A DNA stretch of 9,292 nucleotides, from assembly GCA_023391175.1 (NCBI GenBank), contig JAEWBL010000090.1, forward strand, positions 1 to 9,292, given 5' to 3'. Source of the DNA: Pseudomonadota bacterium (GTDB lineage: Bacteria; Pseudomonadota; Alphaproteobacteria; Rhizobiales; Xanthobacteraceae). Below, one piece after another: positions 6,430 to 9,292 of this stretch (position 1 is the stretch's first letter; every line of letters starts with the position of its first letter). The notes under the pieces were generated by a model that ran no database searches, was not told where the DNA came from, and saw only the letters and a list, made by a program, of their open reading frames with translations. The position numbers were made by a program, and so were the translations under genes.

Positions 6430-7131
6430 ATGGACACGTCTGCACCGGCCAGGCCCGCCCCTCTGCACATCGTCATGGTTGCTTATCCGGACATGGCGCA
6501 GCTCGACCTGACCGGGCCGTTCGAGGTGTTCGCACGCCTTCCCGGCGCGAAGATCGACATCGCCTGGAAGGCGAGCACCAGGCCGGTGAAGGACGTGGCA
6601 GGCCTTGCCATCATGCCGACGGCCGCCTTCAAGGAAATCCACGGCTGCGACGTGCTGTTCGTGCCCGGCGGGCCGGGGCAGCTCGAACTGATGGAAGATC
6701 GGGAAACCCTCGGCTTCCTGCAGGAGATGGCCGCCGGCGCGCGCTATGTAACGTCGGTCTGCACTGGCTCGCTGATCCTTGGCGCGGCGGGACTGCTCAA
6801 GGGTTACCGCGCCACCTGCCACTGGCTATCTCTGCCGCAGCTGGCCCATCTCGGTGCCATCCCGGTGGAGGAACGGGTGGTGATCGACCGCAATCGCTTC
6901 ACCGGCGCTGGCGTTTCCTCCGGCATCGACCTGGCTCTGGCGCTGGCGCGCGAGCTCGCCAGCGAGGATGAGGCGCGGCGCATCGCCCTCGCCATCGAAT
7001 ACCAGCCCGAACCGCCCTTCCCGCCCCGCGACAAGGAGGATCCGCGCCTCGTGGACGAGGTGCGGGGGCGGACGCAGGGCTTTCAGGACAGGCGTGATGC
7101 CGTTGCCCGCCGCATCGGCGCGCGGCTCTGA
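6430..7131 (+). CDS. inhA: DJ-1/PfpI family protein, isonitrile hydratase-like
   Basis: The 233-residue DJ-1/PfpI-fold protein strongly resembles Pseudomonas isonitrile (cyclohexyl-isocyanide) hydratase InhA, which adds water to isonitriles to give N-formamides; this is not the enoyl-ACP reductase also called InhA. Matching landmarks are QLDLTGPFEVFARLP (24-38, with catalytic Asp26), FVPGGPG (77-83), the nucleophile elbow YVTSVCTGSLILGAAGLL (106-123, with Cys111 and Thr112), ATCHW (128-132), GAGVSSGIDLAL (159-170) and EYQPEPPF (190-197). The expected Asp and Cys are both present, so an active enzyme is likely. The physiological substrate is unknown, and other glutamine amidotransferase-like activities are possible. 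ATG 6430 starts seven bases after the lyase gene without a clear ribosome site, suggesting translational coupling. Confidence 0.85.
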   Translation: MDTSAPARPAPLHIVMVAYPDMAQLDLTGPFEVFARLPGAKIDIAWKASTRPVKDVAGLAIMPTAAFKEIHGCDVLFVPGGPGQLELMEDRETLGFLQEMAAGARYVTSVCTGSLILGAAGLLKGYRATCHWLSLPQLAHLGAIPVEERVVIDRNRFTGAGVSSGIDLALALARELASEDEARRIALAIEYQPEPPFPPRDKEDPRLVDEVRGRTQGFQDRRDAVARRIGARL

Positions 7132-7151
7132 CACCTTAAGGGGACTGACCC

Positions 7152-7355
7152 ATGAAGCTTTATCGCTATCTCACCGGCCCTGACGACGCCGCCTTCTGCA
7201 AGCGCGTGTCCGCTGCCCTCAACCGGGGCTGGCAGTTGCACGGCGCGCCGACGCTGACCTTCGACACCGCGCAGGGCCGTGTCATCTGCGGCCAGGCCAT
7301 CGTCAAGGAAGTCGAGGGCGAGTGGTCGGACGATGTGGTGCTCTCCGAGCACTGA
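7152..7355 (+). CDS. Small DUF1737 family protein
   Basis: This 67-residue soluble protein (MKLYRYLTGPDDAAFCKRV at the start) matches the DUF1737 family in length and style. The marks are the MKLYRYLTG opening, the NRGWQLHGAPTLTFD centre and a QAIVKEV segment near the end. No catalytic motif is visible and the function is unknown; small members are often found as single-domain proteins. The start is well supported by AAGGGGA (7138-7144) seven bases upstream. It lies 20 bp after the isonitrile hydratase-like gene on the same strand and is probably the last gene of that operon. It converges on the CDF gene with a 41-bp gap. Confidence 0.82.
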   Translation: MKLYRYLTGPDDAAFCKRVSAALNRGWQLHGAPTLTFDTAQGRVICGQAIVKEVEGEWSDDVVLSEH

Positions 7356-7362
7356 GATCGCC

Positions 7363-7403
7363 GGCGCGGAGGGCGCCTGAAAGGCCTGACGGCGGATCAG
7401 GCC
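7363..7403. terminator. Possible bidirectional terminator hairpins between convergent genes
   Basis: Two inverted repeats occupy the junction: GGCGC (7363-7367) with GCGCC (7373-7377), and GGCCTGA (7383-7389) with TCAGGCC (7397-7403). The second overlaps the stop codon of the minus-strand CDF gene. Neither is followed by a T-run in either direction, so intrinsic termination is only a possibility; their place between convergent genes is the main argument. Confidence 0.35.
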
Positions 7404-8311
7404 GCCGTCGCCTCGGCCGCTGCGGCGTGGCCCGGCATGAGGACGATGGAGACATCCACCTCGTCGCCCGCCTCGCGGAATTCCCGCTTCACCGACTCGG
7501 TGAGCTTGGCCACCACGGCGCGGGCGCGGGCCACGGTCCAGTCGCTCTCGAAGCCGAGATGCAGCTCCACGAACATCTTGCCGCCGAACTGGCGGGTGCG
7601 GATGTCGCCCAGTTCGTCGAAGTCGTCAAAGTGGGTGGTCAGCACCTTGAGGATGCGCAGTTGCCCCGCCTCGTCGATGGCCTGGTCGAGCAGGGAGGCC
7701 ACCGAGTTCGAGAGCATGGCATAGATGTTGTAGATCATGAACCCGATGACGACGAACGAGCCCATCGGGTCGAGGTAGTACAGGATCGGGATGTTGTTGA
7801 AGATCGACAGGATCACCGTGACCGTGAACACCGAGCCCGAGGCGATGGCCGAGACGAGGTGCACGCGGGCCTGAGCGGCCAGCACCGGCGAATGGGTCTC
7901 GTGGGCGAGGCGGGTCGCCTTGCGGTTCAGGATCACGTTGCCGATCACCGCCAGGGCCGCCACGAAGAGGCCTAGCTCGGCGCCGTCCACGCCCTCCGGG
8001 TGCATCACGCGGATGATGGCGCGGGTACCGGCGATGACCACCAGGATGGTCTGCAACAGCGCGATCATCAGTTCGGCAAGGTTTTCCAGCTTGCCGAGGC
8101 CATAGGCATATTTGCCCGCGTGCGCCTTGTGGGCGAGCTTCAGCACCAGCCAGCAGGCGGTGAGCGCCGTGAGGTCGAAGGAGGTGGCAAGCAGATCGGT
8201 GAGGATCGCCGCCGAGTTGGTGAGCGTCGCGGCGAGGATGTAGAAGGGGAACAGGCAGGCCGTGAAGATCATGGCCTGAAACGACAGATTCTGGCTCGCC
8301 GAACCCGACAC
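7397..8311 (-). CDS. Cation diffusion facilitator-like transporter with degenerate metal site
   Basis: This is an inner-membrane protein of the CDF family, whose members normally export Zn, Mn, Fe or other divalent cations by proton antiport as dimers. A GTG start at 8311-8309 is chosen because AAAGAGGGGG (8326-8317 read on the minus strand) lies five bases upstream. It gives 304 residues, the normal CDF size, whereas the longer open frame adds a non-family N-terminus. Six membrane segments (about 12-31, 34-58, 78-101, 112-130, 148-170, 180-200) precede a cytoplasmic C-terminal dimerisation domain (about 205-295). Of the four residues of transport site A, the TM2 pair reads A42 and D46 and the TM5 pair reads H151 and A155; YiiP has D45/D49 and H153/D157. 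Two ligands are thus alanine, so the substrate or even transport activity is doubtful. It diverges from mch. Confidence 0.85.
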   Translation of the reverse strand: MSGSASQNLSFQAMIFTACLFPFYILAATLTNSAAILTDLLATSFDLTALTACWLVLKLAHKAHAGKYAYGLGKLENLAELMIALLQTILVVIAGTRAIIRVMHPEGVDGAELGLFVAALAVIGNVILNRKATRLAHETHSPVLAAQARVHLVSAIASGSVFTVTVILSIFNNIPILYYLDPMGSFVVIGFMIYNIYAMLSNSVASLLDQAIDEAGQLRILKVLTTHFDDFDELGDIRTRQFGGKMFVELHLGFESDWTVARARAVVAKLTESVKREFREAGDEVDVSIVLMPGHAAAAEATAA

Positions 8312-8359
8312 GAACGCCCCCTCTTTCCGCTGCGCCCTCCGGAGCGGCCCAGCACCCCA

Positions 8360-8419
8360 CCGGAATGCCCCCATGAGGACCATGAGGGGGGCATGCGTCA
8401 AGCCGAACCGGCATTCCGG
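8360..8419. repeat. Interlocking inverted repeats in the CDF/mch divergent region
   Basis: CCGGAATGCC (8360-8369) is perfectly inverted as GGCATTCCGG (8410-8419). Between them, ATGCCCCC (8365-8372) is inverted as GGGGGCAT (8387-8394), sharing bases with the first arm, and CATGAGG occurs twice (8372-8378 and 8381-8387). The two pairings exclude each other. They lie 49-108 bases upstream of the CDF start and 86-145 bases upstream of mch. They could be regulator sites or alternative folds of the CDF leader; the role is inferred. Confidence 0.6.
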
Positions 8420-8448
8420 CCGCAATTCGGCACCTTGTCCCTTCGGCC

Positions 8449-8478
8449 TGTTGCGTCGCACCCACGCCCTCTGCAACA
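8449..8478. promoter_or_regulatory. Possible operator upstream of mch
   Basis: TGTTGC (8449-8454) is inverted as GCAACA (8473-8478) with an 18-bp gap, ending 26 bases before the mch ATG. The spacing is compatible with a dimeric regulator site but the half-sites are short. A weak TTGCGT (8451-8456), 17 bp, CAACAT (8474-8479) promoter-like pair overlaps it. Neither is strong enough to call with confidence. Confidence 0.25.
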
Positions 8479-8504
8479 TGCGCCGACAAACGGGGGGACC
8501 CTAG

Positions 8505-9292
8505 ATGAGCAAGACCAACCGGGGCAATTTCTTCGAGGATTTCAGCGTCGGCCAGGTGATCCGCCACGCAACGCCGCGGACCGTCACGGTGGGCGACGTG
8601 AGCCTCTACAGCGCCCTGTATGGCACCCGCTTCGCGGTCCAGTCGGCCGATACGTTTGCCCAGGAGATCGGCTATCCCGCCGCGCCGGTGGACGACCTGC
8701 TCGTGTTTCACACGGTGTTCGGCAAGACGGTGCCGGACATCTCGCTCAACGCAGTGGCCAACCTCGGCTACGCGGGCGGACGCTTCCTTGCCCCGGTCTA
8801 TCCGGGTGACACCCTCACCGCCGTCTCCGAGGTGATCGGCCTCAGGGAGAATTCCAACGGCCAGAGCGGCGTCGTCTATGTCCGCTCCGTGGGCTTCAAC
8901 CAGGACGGCACCGAGGTGCTGGACTATGTGCGCTGGGTGATGGTGCGCAAGGCAGACCCGTCCCTGCCCGCGCCGGAGCCGGTGGTGCCCACCCTTCCGG
9001 CCGCGCTGGCGCCCGACGCCCTCGGCGGTGCCGTGCCGGTGCTGGATATCGAAGGCTGGCGCTTCGACCTCTCCGGCTCGACCGCCCGCTTCAGCGACTA
9101 TGCGGTGGGCGAGCGCATCGACCATGTGGACGGCATGACGGTGGAGGAGGCGGAGCACATGATCGCCACCCGCCTCTACCAGAACACGGCCAAGGTGCAC
9201 TTCAACCAGTTCACCGAAGGGCAGGGCCGCTTCGGCCGCCGGCTGATCTACGGCGGGCACGTGATCTCGATCGCCCGTGCCCTGTCGTTCAA
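8505..9292 (+). CDS. mch: Mesaconyl-CoA hydratase, MaoC family (3' end outside window)
   Basis: The enzyme reversibly hydrates mesaconyl-C1-CoA to beta-methylmalyl-CoA in the ethylmalonyl-CoA pathway, which replaces the glyoxylate shunt for growth on acetate, C1 or C2 compounds in many alphaproteobacteria. The window holds 262 residues of about 340. ATG 8505 follows a GGGGGGA ribosome site (8492-8498) at six bases. Recognisable blocks, which I recall as close to Rhodobacter Mch, are GNFFEDFSVGQ (7-17), LLVFHTVFGKTVPDISLNA (65-83), NLGYAGGRF (86-94), YPGDTL (99-104), YVRWVMVRK (141-149), and in the second hot-dog domain DHVDGMTVEEAEHM (206-219), RLYQNTAKVHFN (223-234) and IYGGHVIS (248-255). 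The C-terminal 80 or so residues lie outside. It is transcribed away from the CDF gene. Confidence 0.92.
   Translation, partial: MSKTNRGNFFEDFSVGQVIRHATPRTVTVGDVSLYSALYGTRFAVQSADTFAQEIGYPAAPVDDLLVFHTVFGKTVPDISLNAVANLGYAGGRFLAPVYPGDTLTAVSEVIGLRENSNGQSGVVYVRSVGFNQDGTEVLDYVRWVMVRKADPSLPAPEPVVPTLPAALAPDALGGAVPVLDIEGWRFDLSGSTARFSDYAVGERIDHVDGMTVEEAEHMIATRLYQNTAKVHFNQFTEGQGRFGRRLIYGGHVISIARALSF

Noticed and set aside
5250..6476. A 408-codon minus-strand open frame opposite the CoA lyase
   Set aside because: Shadow of a high-GC gene: low-complexity Gly/Asp/His composition, no recognisable domain, while the plus strand encodes an intact lyase.
7626..9260. A 544-codon open frame on the minus strand opposite mch and the CDF gene
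   Set aside because: It overlaps mch in antisense and part of the CDF gene in another frame, and has the Arg/His/Gly-rich make-up of a GC-rich shadow frame; mch and CDF have clear family motifs.
1..9292. Scan for CRISPR arrays, tRNA/rRNA genes, IS ends, integrase or toxin-antitoxin genes
   Set aside because: No regularly spaced repeats, no tRNA-like cloverleaf and no transposase or toxin-like reading frames were seen; all supported genes fit an ordinary chromosomal region.

Overview
The window looks like chromosomal DNA from a GC-rich alphaproteobacterium of the order Hyphomicrobiales (Rhizobiales), most likely Xanthobacteraceae. This is an inference from three things: protein style; an ATP synthase F0 cluster (atpI-atpB-atpE-atpF'-atpF) that stands apart from the F1 genes and ends in a strong terminator; and a mesaconyl-CoA hydratase of the ethylmalonyl-CoA pathway. 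Codon use is uniformly GC-rich and there are no insertion sequences, integrases, tRNAs, rRNAs or CRISPR repeats, so it reads as core chromosome rather than a mobile island.

Left part (1-3961): the 3' end of smc (chromosome condensin ATPase head), a probable terminator, then a TTGACA-type promoter reading into the F0 operon. The order is atpI (assembly factor), atpB (subunit a), atpE (c ring), atpF' (b') and atpF (b). Together these make the proton-conducting membrane sector and the peripheral stalk of the ATP synthase. The spacers between these genes are long for an operon (63-176 bp), and three of the four contain inverted repeats. A textbook hairpin plus T-run ends the unit at about 3937-3961, so the F1 genes must lie elsewhere.

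Middle (3962-7355): an exported SGNH/DUF459 protein that appears to lack the usual catalytic Ser and His. Next comes a probable operon of an HpcH/HpaI (CitE-like) CoA-ester lyase, a DJ-1/PfpI protein very similar to isonitrile hydratase, and a 67-residue DUF1737 protein.

Right part (7356-9292): a cation diffusion facilitator-like membrane protein on the minus strand, whose canonical metal site is degenerate. It is divergent from mesaconyl-CoA hydratase (mch), which runs off the window end. The 193-bp divergent promoter region holds interlocking inverted repeats. The CoA lyase and mch could both act on C4-C5 CoA esters of acetyl-CoA assimilation.

No wholly new system is evident. The best leads are the degenerate CDF transporter, the pseudo-hydrolase-like DUF459 protein, the structured spacers of the F0 operon, and the mch/CDF control region.
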